A stretch of DNA of 64,000 bases from Sphingomonas_Q fennica_A (GCA_036946415.1 JAQIJD010000008.1:71201-135200); one strand, 5' to 3'. Positions 47,162 through 57,234 are shown, counted from the first letter of the stretch. The notes: generated by a model from the letters alone, not told the origin. Made by a program: numbers and translations.

Positions 47162-50100
47162 ATGATTCGTGCAGCTTGGTTGCGGTCGGCGACCGCAGGC
47201 GGAGCGCTCGCCGTATCGCTGGCGGTGACGGCCCCGGCGCATGCCCAGTCCGCGGACGCCACCGCGACGCAGCAGGTGCCGGAGAATGCGCCGGCCGCCG
47301 CCGATGCGGGCGCCAGCCCGGCGCAGACCGCGGTCGGATCCGGTTCGGCCGACGATACCGCCCAGCCCGTCGCCACCGAGGAAGTGGTCGTCACCGGATC
47401 GCGCCTCGCCACCGGCTTCAGCGCCCCGACCCCGGTTTCGGTGGTGGGTGCGGACCGGTTGCTGGCGCGCGGATCGACCAACGTCGGCGACGCTCTCAAC
47501 GAACTGCCCTCGTTCCGCGCCACGCAGGGGCCGGCCACCTCGGGCCTGTCCGCCGCGGCCGGCTATGTCGGCGGCCGCATCCTCGATCTGCGCGGCCTGG
47601 GTTCGGTGCGCACGCTGACGCTGGTCGACGGCAAGCGGTTCGTGCCGTCCACGACGCAGGCGACAGTCGACACCAACATGATCCCCTCGATCCTGTTGCA
47701 GCGGGCCGAGGTGGTGACGGGCGGCGCCTCAGCCGCCTACGGGTCGGACGCGGTAGCGGGCGTCGTCAACCTGATCCTCAACGACAAGCTCGAAGGCTTC
47801 CGCGCAAACGCGCAGCAGGGCCTGAGCCGCTACGGCGACAATTACACCACGCTGCTGGGTGTGGCGGGCGGCTTCCGCGTCGGCGATCGCGGCCATTTCG
47901 TGCTGGGCGGCGAATATGAGAAGAATCGCGGCGTCGAAAGCTGCCCCGAGCGGCGCTGGTGCCGGGACGAGTTCCTGAACTTCGGCCGCAATCCCGGTGT
48001 GACGGGCATTCCGGCGAACAACATCCTGCCGGACATCACGCCCTGGTCGGCGCAGTTCAACGGCGTCACCACGCCGCCGTCCTCCGCCTATGTCGGCCGC
48101 AATCGCCCGGCGCTGCGCCCGATCGACGGCATCGCCTTCGGTGCGGACGGCACGCCGCGCCGCTTCCAGCTCGGCCAGCTCGCCAACAGCCTCTACCATG
48201 TCGGTGGCGAGAATGCCGACGGCGAGGGGCGCAACATCTATTTCGACTTCCCGATCGTCTCGCCGACCGAGCGCTACACGGCGATGGCCAATTTCCGCTA
48301 CGAAGTGTCGCCCGACCTGACCGTGGCGCTGAACGCGGACTACGGCCACCTGACCGGCCGCCACCGCGGCGTCGCCTATCGCAACACCGCGATCACGATC
48401 CGCAATGACAATCCCTTCATCCCGCGTTCGACCGATCCGACGCTGGACATCCCGACGATCCTGGCGGCGAGCGGGCTTACCTCCTTCACGCTGGGCAAGG
48501 GCTTCAACGACGTCGGCCCCGCACCGATCCGCATCGAGAACGACGTCTATCGGATCGTCGCCTCGGTGGACGGCAAGATCAGCGACAATTGGTCGTATGA
48601 CGGCTATTATCAGTACGGCCACAACAAGTTCCGGACCGACACGACCAACGCCTCGATCGCCAGCCGCTTCCTGCTGGCGCTGGATGCGGTGCGCAACGCG
48701 CAGGGGCAGATCGTCTGCCGCGTCAATCAGGTGACGGTGACGAACCCGAACTGCGTCGCGCTCAATCCGTTCGGGTCCGCCAACCAGCCCAATTTCGCGG
48801 CGGCCAAGGCCTATGTCACGGCCAACGCCTTCCAGGAGAACAAGACCGACGAGCATGTCGTCGCCGGCAACGTGAAGGGCAGCCTGTTCGAGCTGCCGGC
48901 GGGTCCGTTGCAGGTGGCGGTCGGCGGCGAGTTCCGCTCCGACAAGGTCAACGGCGTCGCCGATCCCCTGAGCGTCGCGCAGAGCTTCTTCAGCGGCAAC
49001 GGCTCGCTTATCTCGGGCAAGATCGAGGTGACCGAGGGCTATGTCGAAACCGAGGTGCCGATCTTCCGCGACACGCCGTTCCTGAACGAGGTGAGCGTGA
49101 ACGGCGCGGTCCGCCGCACGCATTACAAGCGTTCGTCGGCCAACACCGCGTCGAGCACGGTCAACGTCACCACCTGGAAGGTGGGCGGCGTGTGGGAGCC
49201 GGTCGATTTCCTCCGCTTCCGCGCGACGCGCAGCCAGGATATTCGCGCGCCCAACATCTCCGAACTGTTCGGCCCGACGACCTCGACGCAGGGCATCGTC
49301 ACCGATCTCGGCCGCGGCGGCGTGCAGGCGGTGGCGCCGCTGACGCTGGGTTCCAACCCGAACCTGACGCCGGAGAAGGCCAAGACCTTTACCGCCGGCG
49401 TCGTCATCCAGCCGCGCGGTGGCTTCCTCGGCCGCTTCCGCGCCTCGATCGACTATTTCGACATCCAGATCGACGACGCGATCGCGCAGCTGGGCCAGCA
49501 GAACATCGTCCAGCGCTGCCAGGACGGCGACCAGCTGTCCTGCTCGCTCATCACCCGCGCCGCGCCGGCGCCGGGCGAGGCGGTGGGGGCCATCACCAAC
49601 ATCCGCGACGTGTTCCAGAACGTGAACCGCCTCATCAACAAGGGCATCGATTTCGAGCTGACCTACAAGCAGCCGCTGGGTGCGCTGGGCAGCCTCGACA
49701 GCCGGTTCCTCGCCTCCTATGTCAAGGATCTCATCACCGTCGATGCAGTCGGGCCGACCGAGCGCGCCGGGCAGACGGGTCTCCGCGGCGGCACGCCGCC
49801 CGGCATTCCGGACTGGACGCTGGATGGCCTGTTCACCTGGAACTACACCGAGCGGTTCAGCTTCACGACGCACGTCCGCTACATCAACAAGGGCTTCTAC
49901 AACGCGGCGTTCATCGGCGCCGAGCAGGACGGCTTCACGCTGACCTCGCCCAACAGCTCGAACACCAACCAGGTGCCGTCGCGCACCTATGTGGACTTCC
50001 TCGCCAACTTCCGCGTGCCGACCGGCGGCGAGAACAGCTTCACCTTCTTCGTGGGCGTGGACAACGCCTTCAACATCGATCCGCCGCGCCGTCCGGGCGC

Positions 50101-50176
50101 GAACGGCACGGGCAACAACGTGCTGTTCAATCCGGTCGGCCAGTTCTGGAAGGCGGGCGTTCGCGCCAGCTTCTGA
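47162..50176 (+). CDS. TonB-dependent outer-membrane receptor
   Basis: A 1,004-residue outer-membrane transporter. Signal peptide (GGALAVSLAVTAPAHA), a Gln/Ala-rich leader, TonB box EEVVVTGSR near residue 76, a plug domain (GDALNELPSFR, LDLRGLGSVRTLTLVDGKR, GGASAAYGSDAVAGVVN) and a 22-strand barrel ending in FWKAGVRASF with the terminal Phe used by the BAM complex. Paired Cys (SCPERRWC and QRCQDGDQLSC) are in loops. The length and plug resemble sphingomonad receptors for plant-derived carbohydrates or other organics, not siderophores specifically. A strong terminator follows directly. Confidence 0.95.
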   Translation: MIRAAWLRSATAGGALAVSLAVTAPAHAQSADATATQQVPENAPAAADAGASPAQTAVGSGSADDTAQPVATEEVVVTGSRLATGFSAPTPVSVVGADRLLARGSTNVGDALNELPSFRATQGPATSGLSAAAGYVGGRILDLRGLGSVRTLTLVDGKRFVPSTTQATVDTNMIPSILLQRAEVVTGGASAAYGSDAVAGVVNLILNDKLEGFRANAQQGLSRYGDNYTTLLGVAGGFRVGDRGHFVLGGEYEKNRGVESCPERRWCRDEFLNFGRNPGVTGIPANNILPDITPWSAQFNGVTTPPSSAYVGRNRPALRPIDGIAFGADGTPRRFQLGQLANSLYHVGGENADGEGRNIYFDFPIVSPTERYTAMANFRYEVSPDLTVALNADYGHLTGRHRGVAYRNTAITIRNDNPFIPRSTDPTLDIPTILAASGLTSFTLGKGFNDVGPAPIRIENDVYRIVASVDGKISDNWSYDGYYQYGHNKFRTDTTNASIASRFLLALDAVRNAQGQIVCRVNQVTVTNPNCVALNPFGSANQPNFAAAKAYVTANAFQENKTDEHVVAGNVKGSLFELPAGPLQVAVGGEFRSDKVNGVADPLSVAQSFFSGNGSLISGKIEVTEGYVETEVPIFRDTPFLNEVSVNGAVRRTHYKRSSANTASSTVNVTTWKVGGVWEPVDFLRFRATRSQDIRAPNISELFGPTTSTQGIVTDLGRGGVQAVAPLTLGSNPNLTPEKAKTFTAGVVIQPRGGFLGRFRASIDYFDIQIDDAIAQLGQQNIVQRCQDGDQLSCSLITRAAPAPGEAVGAITNIRDVFQNVNRLINKGIDFELTYKQPLGALGSLDSRFLASYVKDLITVDAVGPTERAGQTGLRGGTPPGIPDWTLDGLFTWNYTERFSFTTHVRYINKGFYNAAFIGAEQDGFTLTSPNSSNTNQVPSRTYVDFLANFRVPTGGENSFTFFVGVDNAFNIDPPRRPGANGTGNNVLFNPVGQFWKAGVRASF

Positions 50177-50190
50177 CGTTCCCTCCCTGG

Positions 50191-50224
50191 GGGCCGGGCG
50201 ATCTCTCGCCCGGCCCGCTTTTTT
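50191..50224 (+). terminator. rho-independent terminator of the TonB-receptor gene
   Basis: A perfect 11-bp stem, GGGCCGGGCGA (50191-50201) and TCGCCCGGCCC (50206-50216), with a TCTC loop and a run of six T after GC (to 50224). This is the clearest intrinsic terminator in the window; it starts 15 bases after the receptor stop. Confidence 0.92.
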
Positions 50225-50263
50225 GGGGCAGGGTCAACGGGATAGAGCGAGGAGGGGCATCAT

Positions 50264-51637
50264 ATGGCAAGCATGGCCAAGGGCAGGACGATCGACGTCG
50301 CCGAGGTGATCGAGGCGCGGCGCCTCCGCCCCTTCAATTACAAGCTGATCGCGCTCTCGTGGCTCATCACCGTGTTCGACGGGTTCGACATGATGATGAT
50401 CTCGTTCACCGCGCCCTACATGCGGGACGAGCTGGGCCTGTCGACGACGATGCTCGGCCACGTCTTCTCGGCCGGTCTCGTCGGCATGATGCTGGGCGGC
50501 TTCTTCTTCTCCTGGCTGGGGGACCGGATCGGGCGGCGGCCGACGATCGTGATCGCCGCCTTCGCCTTCGGCGTGCTGACGATCGCCACCGCGCTCGCCA
50601 CGAGCTACGAACAATTGCTGGCGCTGCGCTTCCTCGATGGCCTCGCCATCGGCGGGATGCTGCCGCTGGCCTGGGCGCTCAATATCGAATTCGTGCCGCA
50701 GCGGATGCGATCGACCGTCGTGACCGTCATCATGATGGGCTACAGCATCGGCAGTTCGATGGCCGGGCCGCTGACCAACTGGATCGCGCCCAACCACGGC
50801 TGGCAGGGCGTCTATATCGCGGGCGGTGTCGGTACGCTGGTCTGCGCGACCGGCCTCGCGCTGTTCCTGCCCGAATCGATCCGCTTCATGGTCAGCCGCG
50901 GCCATGATCCGGCAAAGATCGCGGCCACGCTCAGGCGGCTCGATCCGCAGGCGGACGTAAGCGGCGACGATCGCTTCGTGGCGGGCGACGAGCAGAAGGC
51001 CAAGGCGCCGTTCCACGTCAGCCAGCTGTTCGCGGGCGATCTGCGCTGGATCACGCCGCTCCTCTGGATCGGCTATACGGTCAGCACGCTCGCCACTTAT
51101 TTCTCGGCTTCGTGGGGGCCGCTGGTGCTGGAGGAATTGCAGTTCAGCCGGCAGACGGCGGCGCTCGTCTCCTCGCTGGGCGGGTTCCTCGGCGCGATGA
51201 CGGGCCTGGCGCTGATGCGCTTCACCGACAAGCGCGGTCCGATCTCGGTCGCGGTGCTGCCCGCGCTGGCAGCACCCGCGCTGCTGGTGCTGGGGCTGGG
51301 CTTCATGCCGCACCACCTGTTCCTGTTCCTGTCGGTGCCGGCGGCGATGCTGGTGTCCGGATCGCACTTCGGCATCCTGTCCATCGCCGGTGTCTTCTAC
51401 CCTTCCGCGATCCGCGCGAGCGGGGCGGGGTGGGCGACCTCGATCGCCAAGATCGGCGGCATCGTCGGCCCGGTGATCGGCGCCGCGATCCTCTCGAGCG
51501 GGCTGCCGATCGTGCGCAGCTACGCCTTCCTCGCCATCTGCCCGGCGATCCTGTGCGTCTGCGCACTGGGGATCGCCAGCGTCGTCCGCGGCCGCGTCCG
51601 GCACCAGCCGGTGCCCGATGCCGTGCCCGCCACCTGA
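50264..51637 (+). CDS. MFS transporter, AAHS (aromatic acid:H+ symporter)-like
   Basis: A 457-residue, 12-helix major facilitator. The opening FDGFDMMMISFTAP (Asp-bearing helix 1 motif) and GDRIGRRP in loop 2-3 are the marks of the AAHS/aromatic-acid and related organic-acid branch. Substrates in this group are aromatic or sugar acids; the adjacent dehydratase suggests a sugar-acid type, but that is inference. It follows the terminator and precedes the IlvD/Edd gene by 24 bases, so they form a unit. Confidence 0.88.
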   Translation: MASMAKGRTIDVAEVIEARRLRPFNYKLIALSWLITVFDGFDMMMISFTAPYMRDELGLSTTMLGHVFSAGLVGMMLGGFFFSWLGDRIGRRPTIVIAAFAFGVLTIATALATSYEQLLALRFLDGLAIGGMLPLAWALNIEFVPQRMRSTVVTVIMMGYSIGSSMAGPLTNWIAPNHGWQGVYIAGGVGTLVCATGLALFLPESIRFMVSRGHDPAKIAATLRRLDPQADVSGDDRFVAGDEQKAKAPFHVSQLFAGDLRWITPLLWIGYTVSTLATYFSASWGPLVLEELQFSRQTAALVSSLGGFLGAMTGLALMRFTDKRGPISVAVLPALAAPALLVLGLGFMPHHLFLFLSVPAAMLVSGSHFGILSIAGVFYPSAIRASGAGWATSIAKIGGIVGPVIGAAILSSGLPIVRSYAFLAICPAILCVCALGIASVVRGRVRHQPVPDAVPAT

Positions 51638-51661
51638 ACCCTGCCACTTCGGAGACCCGCC

Positions 51662-53332
51662 ATGGCCGAGCTGCGTTCCAACAGCGTCAATTCCCTCGTC
51701 CGCCGCGCCCACTGGCGCGCGCTGGGCTTGAGCGATGCCGACATGCAGAAGCCCAAGATCGCGGTGGTGAATTCCTCCTCCGAACTGGCGGTGTGCTTCG
51801 CCCATCTCGACGGGGTGGCGAAGGTGGTGAAGGAGGCGATCCGCGCCGCCGGCGGCATCCCGTTCGAGGTGCGCACCACCGCGCCCTCCGACTTCATCAC
51901 CGGCGCGGCGCGGCAGGGCAGCTACATCCTCGCCGCGCGCGATCTCGTCACCAACGATATCGAGGCGCAGGTGGAAGCCGCGATGCTCGACGGGATGGTC
52001 TGCCTCACCTCCTGCGACAAGACGCCCCCCGGCCACATGATGGCGGCGGCGCGGCTGAACATCCCGACGCTGCTGGTGATCGGCGGCTATCAGGCGAGCG
52101 GCATGATCGGCGACGAGCATGTCGACATCGAGGATCTGTTCTCCGGCAGCGTCGGCGCGATGCTGGGCGTGCCCGCCAAGCACGACATCGAACAGGTGAC
52201 CGAGCAGGCGATCCGCGGCCCCGGCGTGTGCGCGGGCATGGCGACGGCGAACACGATGCATTGCGTGGTCGAGGCGATCGGCATGGCGCTGCCCGGATCG
52301 GCTCCGGTGCGCGCCAACAGCGACAAGATGTTCGACGCCGCCCGCCGATCGGGCGCGCGCATCGTCGAGATGGTCAACGAGGGGCTGACGCCGCGACAGA
52401 TCTTCACCGAGGCGGCGTTCCGCAACGCCATCGCGATGGTGCTGGCGGTGTCCGGCTCGATCAACGCGATCAAGCATTTGCAGGCGACGGCGACCGAGGC
52501 GCAGAGCGGCGTCGACGTCTACGCGCTGTGGGAGGAGATGAACCGCATCGTCCCCGTCCTGTCCGCCGTGCGCCCCAACGGGCCGGTGCGGATCGAGCAA
52601 TATGAGGATGCGGGCGGGGCGCAGGCGTCGCTCAAGCAATTGCTGCCGGTGCTGAGCGGGGACGCGCTGACCTGCACCGGACGGACCGTGGCCGAGAACC
52701 TGGCAGGCTATGCGGTGCCCGATGCGGAGATCGTGCGCCCGCTCGACCGGCCGGTTTCCGAAGGGCCGGCGATCGCGATCCTGAAGGGCAGCCTCGCCCC
52801 CGAGAGCGCGGTGGTCAAGCTCGGCATCCGCGATCCCAAGCGGCCCGAGGCGTTCAGCGGCCCGGCGCGCGTGTTCGACAGCACGGCGGATGCGATGGCG
52901 GCGATCGCCGAGGGGCGGATCGAGAAGGGCGAGGTCGTCGTGCTGCGCGGGCAGGGCCTGAAGGGCGGCCCGGCGATGGGCGGCGGCGCGTCCCGCGTGC
53001 TGTTCGCGATCGATGCCGCCGGCCTTGCGCGCGAGACGGCGTTCGTGACCGACGGCCAGCTTTCGGGCCTGTGCCTGAAAGGGCTGACGGTGGCCGAGGT
53101 GGCGCCCGAGAGCGCCATCGGCGGCCCGCTCGGGCAGGTACGCGACGGCGACCGGATCGAGATCGACGTGGCCAGGCGCCAGCTCGATCTGGCGGTGAAC
53201 CCCGAGGAACTGGCGGCGCGGCCGGCGCCCGCCAACGGCTGGCCGGTGCCCGCCGACGGCTATCTCGGCATCTATCGCCGCGACGTGCAGCCGATGGCGA
53301 CGGGGGCGGTGCTGACCGATCTCGACGCCTGA
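51662..53332 (+). CDS. IlvD/Edd family dehydratase
   Basis: A 556-residue Fe-S dehydratase of the dihydroxy-acid/6-phosphogluconate dehydratase family. Cluster-binding Cys are visible: CFAHLD, TSCDKTPPG and GVCAGMATAN; the C-terminal part has the GGPAMGGG and FVTDGQLSGL segments. Family members dehydrate branched-chain precursors (IlvD), 6-phosphogluconate (Edd) or free aldonates such as D-xylonate and D-arabinonate. Position after an MFS symporter, not in an ilv cluster, favours an aldonate/sugar-acid dehydratase (inference). A MarR regulator gene follows 48 bases later. Confidence 0.9.
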   Translation: MAELRSNSVNSLVRRAHWRALGLSDADMQKPKIAVVNSSSELAVCFAHLDGVAKVVKEAIRAAGGIPFEVRTTAPSDFITGAARQGSYILAARDLVTNDIEAQVEAAMLDGMVCLTSCDKTPPGHMMAAARLNIPTLLVIGGYQASGMIGDEHVDIEDLFSGSVGAMLGVPAKHDIEQVTEQAIRGPGVCAGMATANTMHCVVEAIGMALPGSAPVRANSDKMFDAARRSGARIVEMVNEGLTPRQIFTEAAFRNAIAMVLAVSGSINAIKHLQATATEAQSGVDVYALWEEMNRIVPVLSAVRPNGPVRIEQYEDAGGAQASLKQLLPVLSGDALTCTGRTVAENLAGYAVPDAEIVRPLDRPVSEGPAIAILKGSLAPESAVVKLGIRDPKRPEAFSGPARVFDSTADAMAAIAEGRIEKGEVVVLRGQGLKGGPAMGGGASRVLFAIDAAGLARETAFVTDGQLSGLCLKGLTVAEVAPESAIGGPLGQVRDGDRIEIDVARRQLDLAVNPEELAARPAPANGWPVPADGYLGIYRRDVQPMATGAVLTDLDA

Positions 53333-53380
53333 TCGTCAGCGCGGTTGTCGCGGGGGCGAAACGGCGGTTATGATCCGGCC

Positions 53381-54013
53381 ATGACCACCGACAGCCCCAC
53401 CCGCGCCGGCCCGCGATCCGCCCAGCGGCGCGGGCCGCAGGCGGCGCGTGCGCCGCGCGGCCGCGACGTTCTGTCCGAACAGGTCGCGCGCTTCGTCGCC
53501 CCGGACGACGTGGATGGGGCGGTGGCGGCGAGCGACCGCCACCTGATGAACTATCACCGCCACTTCTCGACGACGGACGGCGACGACGCGCATTTCCGCG
53601 CGACGCGGGCGATCGTCGTCGCCGCGCGGCGCTGGCGCAAGCTCGCCAACGAGCGGGTCAAGGCGATCGGCCAGACGATGGCGCGGTGGGAGACCTTGTT
53701 CCTCGTCGCCTTCACCGGCAACGACCTGACGCAGAGCGAACTTGCCCGGCTGATCTCGGTCGAGGGGCCGACGATGGTCAGGATGCTGGACGTGCTGGCG
53801 CGCGACGGTCTGATCGAACGCCACCAGAGCAGCACCGACCGGCGCGTGACCGTCAACCGCATCACCGAGAAGGGCACGGCGGTGATCGGCGAGATGATGG
53901 AGATCACCAATGCGCTGCGCGCCGAGGTGATCCGCGACATCGATCCGGACGAGCTGGCGGTGTGCGTCAGCGTGCTCAACAAGATCCTCAAGCGGCTGGA
54001 CGAGCTGAGCTGA
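53381..54013 (+). CDS. MarR family transcriptional regulator
   Basis: A 210-residue winged-helix regulator. The core has LTQSELARLISVEGPTMVR (recognition helix region), LARDGLIERHQSSTDRR (wing) and a dimerisation C-terminal helix. The N-terminal ~50 residues are an additional basic Arg/Pro-rich tail (RRGPQAARAPRGR), unusual in MarR proteins. MarR regulators usually repress adjacent catabolic or efflux genes and release in response to aromatic or other small ligands, so it may control the transporter and dehydratase or the following peptidase gene. ATG 53381. Confidence 0.88.
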   Translation: MTTDSPTRAGPRSAQRRGPQAARAPRGRDVLSEQVARFVAPDDVDGAVAASDRHLMNYHRHFSTTDGDDAHFRATRAIVVAARRWRKLANERVKAIGQTMARWETLFLVAFTGNDLTQSELARLISVEGPTMVRMLDVLARDGLIERHQSSTDRRVTVNRITEKGTAVIGEMMEITNALRAEVIRDIDPDELAVCVSVLNKILKRLDELS

Positions 54014-54033
54014 CGGGGGCTATCCCGGCGGAC

Positions 54034-56076
54034 ATGATGATCCGCACGATCGCGCTGGCCGCCGCCGCTCTCGTCGTTACGCCGCTTGCCGCCCGCCCGC
54101 TGACGCCGGCCGACCTGGCCGGCCTGTCCCGCATCGCGGCGCCGGCCGTGTCGCCCGATGGCCGCTGGCTGGTGTGGCAGCAGCGCGAGACGGACCTTGC
54201 CGCCAATCGGGGCCGGCAGGATCTGTGGCGGCTGGACCTGAAGGCGAAGGGCGCGGCGCCGCAGAAATTCGCCTCCGTAGCCGACGCCAACGAGACGGCG
54301 CCGGCCTTTGCTAAGGACGGATCGGTCTGGTTCCTGTCGGACAAGGGCGGGGAGGGGGCGGTATGGCGCGCGACGATGGACGGGCGTGCCGCCCCCGTCA
54401 CCGCCGCCGGCCTCGGCATCGGCGGCTTCCGCCTGTCGCCGGCCGGCGATCGGCTGCTCGTTTGGGCGGATCGCAAGCCGGGGGCGACCGGCCTCGTGCC
54501 GGTGAAGGAGGAGAAGCCGGCGGGATCGGCGCGGACCTACGACCGATTGTTCGTGCGGCACTGGGACAGCTGGGCGGACGGCACGCGATCGCAATTGTTC
54601 GTCCTGCCGGTCGCGGGCGGGCGGGCGACGGGGCCGGGCGTGGCGCTGGCGCCGGAGTTGGTGGGGGACAGCCCCTCCAAGCCGTTCGGCGACGAGGCGG
54701 AGGTGGCGTGGAGCCCGGACGGGCGCATCGTCTATTTCGCGCTGCGCGAGGCGGGGCGGATCGAGCCGCTGTCGACCAACCTCGACATCTTCGCCGTGCC
54801 GGCCGACGGATCGTCGGCGCCGGTCAACCTGACGGCGGCCAATCGCGCGACCGACAATTTCCCCGCCGTCTCCCCCGACGGGCGCTGGCTGGCCTATGCG
54901 GCGATGGCGCGGCCCGGCTACGAATCCGACCGGATGGTGCTGCATGTGCGCGACCTGGCGACGGGGCAGGTGCGGGCACTGACGGACAAGTGGGACCGGT
55001 CGGTCGAATCGATCGCCTGGGCGCCGGGTTCGGCCAGCCTCTACGTCACCAGCCACGATACGCTGGACGTCGCGCTGTTCCGCGTCGATCTGGCGGACGG
55101 GCGCGTCCACCGGATGAGCGGGGCGGGCACCGTCGGCGCGGTGCGGCCGGTGGCGGGCGGCGTGGTCTATACGAAGGACAGCCTGACCGCGCCCGCCGAT
55201 CTCTACCGGATGGACGATCGCGCGCGCGAGACACGGCTGACCTCGGTCAACGCCGGCAAGCTGGCCGGTATCGACATGCCCGTCGCCACGCGCTTCAGCT
55301 TCCGGGGGGCGGATGGCGATACGGTGTGGGGGCAGGCGGTGCAGCCGGCGGGGATGGCGGCGGGGGCGAGGGCGCCCGTCGCGCTGCTGATCCACGGCGG
55401 GCCGCAATCCAGCTTCGCCGACGGCTGGTCCTACCGCTGGAACCCGGCGGTGTTTGCGGGCGCCGGCCTCGCCACCGTCACGATCGATTTCCACGGGAGC
55501 ATCGGCTACGGGCAGCGCTTCGTCGACAGCATCAATCGCGACTGGGGCGGCCGCCCGCTCGCCGACCTCAAGGCCGGGCTGAAGGCGGCGACCGACCGCT
55601 TCGCCTGGATGGACGGCGACCGCGCCTGCGCCGCGGGCGGCAGCTACGGCGGCTATATGACCAACTGGATCGCCGGCGTGTGGCCCGACCGGTTCCGCTG
55701 CCTCGTCACCCATGCCGGCGTGTTCGATGCGCGGGCGATGGCCTACGAAACCGAGGAATTGTGGTTCGACGAATATGAGCATGGCGGCGGCCCCTATTAC
55801 GAGCGCGCCGCCGATTACGAACGGTGGAACCCGGTGACGAAGGTCGCGGAATGGAAGGCGCCGATGCTGATCGTCCACGGCGAGCGCGACTTCCGCATTC
55901 CCTATACGCAGGGGCTGGCCGCCTTCACCGCGGCGCAGCGGCGCGAGATTCCCTCGCGGCTCGTCGTCTTCCCCGACGAGAACCACTGGATATTGAAGCC
56001 TGCCAACAGCCTGCAATGGCACGAGGAAGTGCTTGGGTGGATCAAGCGGTGGACGGCGGCTACCCCCGCCCGATAA
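54034..56076 (+). CDS. S9 family prolyl-oligopeptidase-like peptidase
   Basis: A 680-residue exported serine peptidase. The signal peptide (TIALAAAALVVTPLAARP) is followed by a propeller domain with WD40-like TolB motifs (SPDGRWLVW) and a C-terminal alpha/beta-hydrolase: nucleophile GGSYGGYM, Asp in HGERDFRIP, His in ENHWI. It resembles acylaminoacyl peptidases and prolyl oligopeptidases rather than DPP-IV (no paired-Glu motif seen). It starts with ATGATG; I give the first (54034). It is the last gene of the dehydratase-MarR group and frmA follows. Confidence 0.93.
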   Translation: MMIRTIALAAAALVVTPLAARPLTPADLAGLSRIAAPAVSPDGRWLVWQQRETDLAANRGRQDLWRLDLKAKGAAPQKFASVADANETAPAFAKDGSVWFLSDKGGEGAVWRATMDGRAAPVTAAGLGIGGFRLSPAGDRLLVWADRKPGATGLVPVKEEKPAGSARTYDRLFVRHWDSWADGTRSQLFVLPVAGGRATGPGVALAPELVGDSPSKPFGDEAEVAWSPDGRIVYFALREAGRIEPLSTNLDIFAVPADGSSAPVNLTAANRATDNFPAVSPDGRWLAYAAMARPGYESDRMVLHVRDLATGQVRALTDKWDRSVESIAWAPGSASLYVTSHDTLDVALFRVDLADGRVHRMSGAGTVGAVRPVAGGVVYTKDSLTAPADLYRMDDRARETRLTSVNAGKLAGIDMPVATRFSFRGADGDTVWGQAVQPAGMAAGARAPVALLIHGGPQSSFADGWSYRWNPAVFAGAGLATVTIDFHGSIGYGQRFVDSINRDWGGRPLADLKAGLKAATDRFAWMDGDRACAAGGSYGGYMTNWIAGVWPDRFRCLVTHAGVFDARAMAYETEELWFDEYEHGGGPYYERAADYERWNPVTKVAEWKAPMLIVHGERDFRIPYTQGLAAFTAAQRREIPSRLVVFPDENHWILKPANSLQWHEEVLGWIKRWTAATPAR

Positions 56077-56107
56077 GACGACGCCGGAACAGAGAGGAAT
56101 GCCGCGC

Positions 56108-57220
56108 ATGAAGACCCGAGCCGCCGTCGCGTTCGAGGCGAAGAAGCCGCTGGAGATCGTCGAGCTGGACCTGGAAGGCCCGAAGGCCGGCGAGGTGCTG
56201 GTGGAGATCATGGCGACGGGCATCTGCCATACCGACGCCTATACGCTGGACGGGCTGGACAGCGAGGGGCTGTTCCCGAGCGTGCTGGGCCATGAGGGTG
56301 CCGGCATCGTGCGCGAGGTGGGGGCGGGCGTGACCAGCGTGGTGCCCGGCGATCACGTCATCCCGCTCTACACGCCCGAGTGCCGCCAGTGCAAAAGCTG
56401 CCTCTCGGGCAAGACCAACCTGTGCACCGCGATCCGCGCGACGCAGGGCAAGGGCCTGATGCCCGACGGGACGACCCGGTTCAGCTACAAGGGCCAGCCG
56501 ATCTTCCATTACATGGGCTGTTCGACCTTCTCCAACTTCACCGTGCTGCCCGAGATCGCGGTGGCGAAGATCCGTGAGGACGCACCGTTCAAGACGAGCT
56601 GCTACATCGGCTGCGGCGTCACCACCGGCGTGGGCGCGGTCGTCAACACCGCCAAGGTGCAGGTGGGCGAGAATGTCGTCGTGTTCGGGCTGGGCGGGAT
56701 CGGCCTCAACGTCATCCAGGGCGCGAAGCTGGCGGGGGCGGCGAAGATCATCGGCGTCGACATCAATCCCGATCGGGAGGAATGGGGCCGCCGCTTCGGC
56801 ATGACCCACTTCCTCAACTCCAAGGGCCTGAGCCGCGAGGAGACGGTGGCCAAGGTGCTGGAGCTGACCGACGGCGGCGCCGACTACAGCTTCGACGCGA
56901 CCGGCAATACCGAGGTGATGCGGACGGCGCTGGAGGCCTGCCACCGCGGCTGGGGCACCAGCATCATCATCGGCGTGGCGGAGGCGGGGCGCGAGATCGC
57001 GACACGGCCGTTCCAGCTCGTGACCGGGCGCAACTGGCGCGGCACCGCCTTCGGCGGCGCCAAGGGGCGGACGGACGTGCCCAAGATCGTCGACTGGTAT
57101 ATGAACGGCAAGATCGAGATCGACCCGATGATCACCCACGTCCTCTCGCTGGACGAGATCAACAAGGGGTTCGACCTGATGCACAAGGGCGAGAGCATCC
57201 GCTCCGTCGTCGTCTATTGA
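56108..57220 (+). CDS. frmA: S-(hydroxymethyl)glutathione dehydrogenase / class III alcohol dehydrogenase
   Basis: A 370-residue zinc-dependent dehydrogenase oxidising S-hydroxymethylglutathione (from formaldehyde) to S-formylglutathione. The catalytic zinc ligands are in GICHTDAY and GHEGAG, the structural zinc Cys in ECRQCKSCLSGKTNLC, and the NAD site is FGLGGIGLNV; the class III-type ATRPFQLVTGRNWRGTAFGG is also present. GAGAGGA at 56091-56097 favours ATG 56108 over one nine bases earlier. It heads a formaldehyde-detoxification unit ending with fghA. Confidence 0.96.
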   Translation: MKTRAAVAFEAKKPLEIVELDLEGPKAGEVLVEIMATGICHTDAYTLDGLDSEGLFPSVLGHEGAGIVREVGAGVTSVVPGDHVIPLYTPECRQCKSCLSGKTNLCTAIRATQGKGLMPDGTTRFSYKGQPIFHYMGCSTFSNFTVLPEIAVAKIREDAPFKTSCYIGCGVTTGVGAVVNTAKVQVGENVVVFGLGGIGLNVIQGAKLAGAAKIIGVDINPDREEWGRRFGMTHFLNSKGLSREETVAKVLELTDGGADYSFDATGNTEVMRTALEACHRGWGTSIIIGVAEAGREIATRPFQLVTGRNWRGTAFGGAKGRTDVPKIVDWYMNGKIEIDPMITHVLSLDEINKGFDLMHKGESIRSVVVY

Positions 57221-57234
57221 GAGGATAATCGACC

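Noticed and set aside
53554..56223. Long minus-strand open frame (about 890 residues) opposite the MarR and S9 peptidase genes
   Set aside because: Low-complexity Arg/His/Gly-rich translation with no domain; GC-rich codon bias keeps the opposite frame open. The same explains long antisense frames at 47729-49873, 6229-8532 and 40261-42702.
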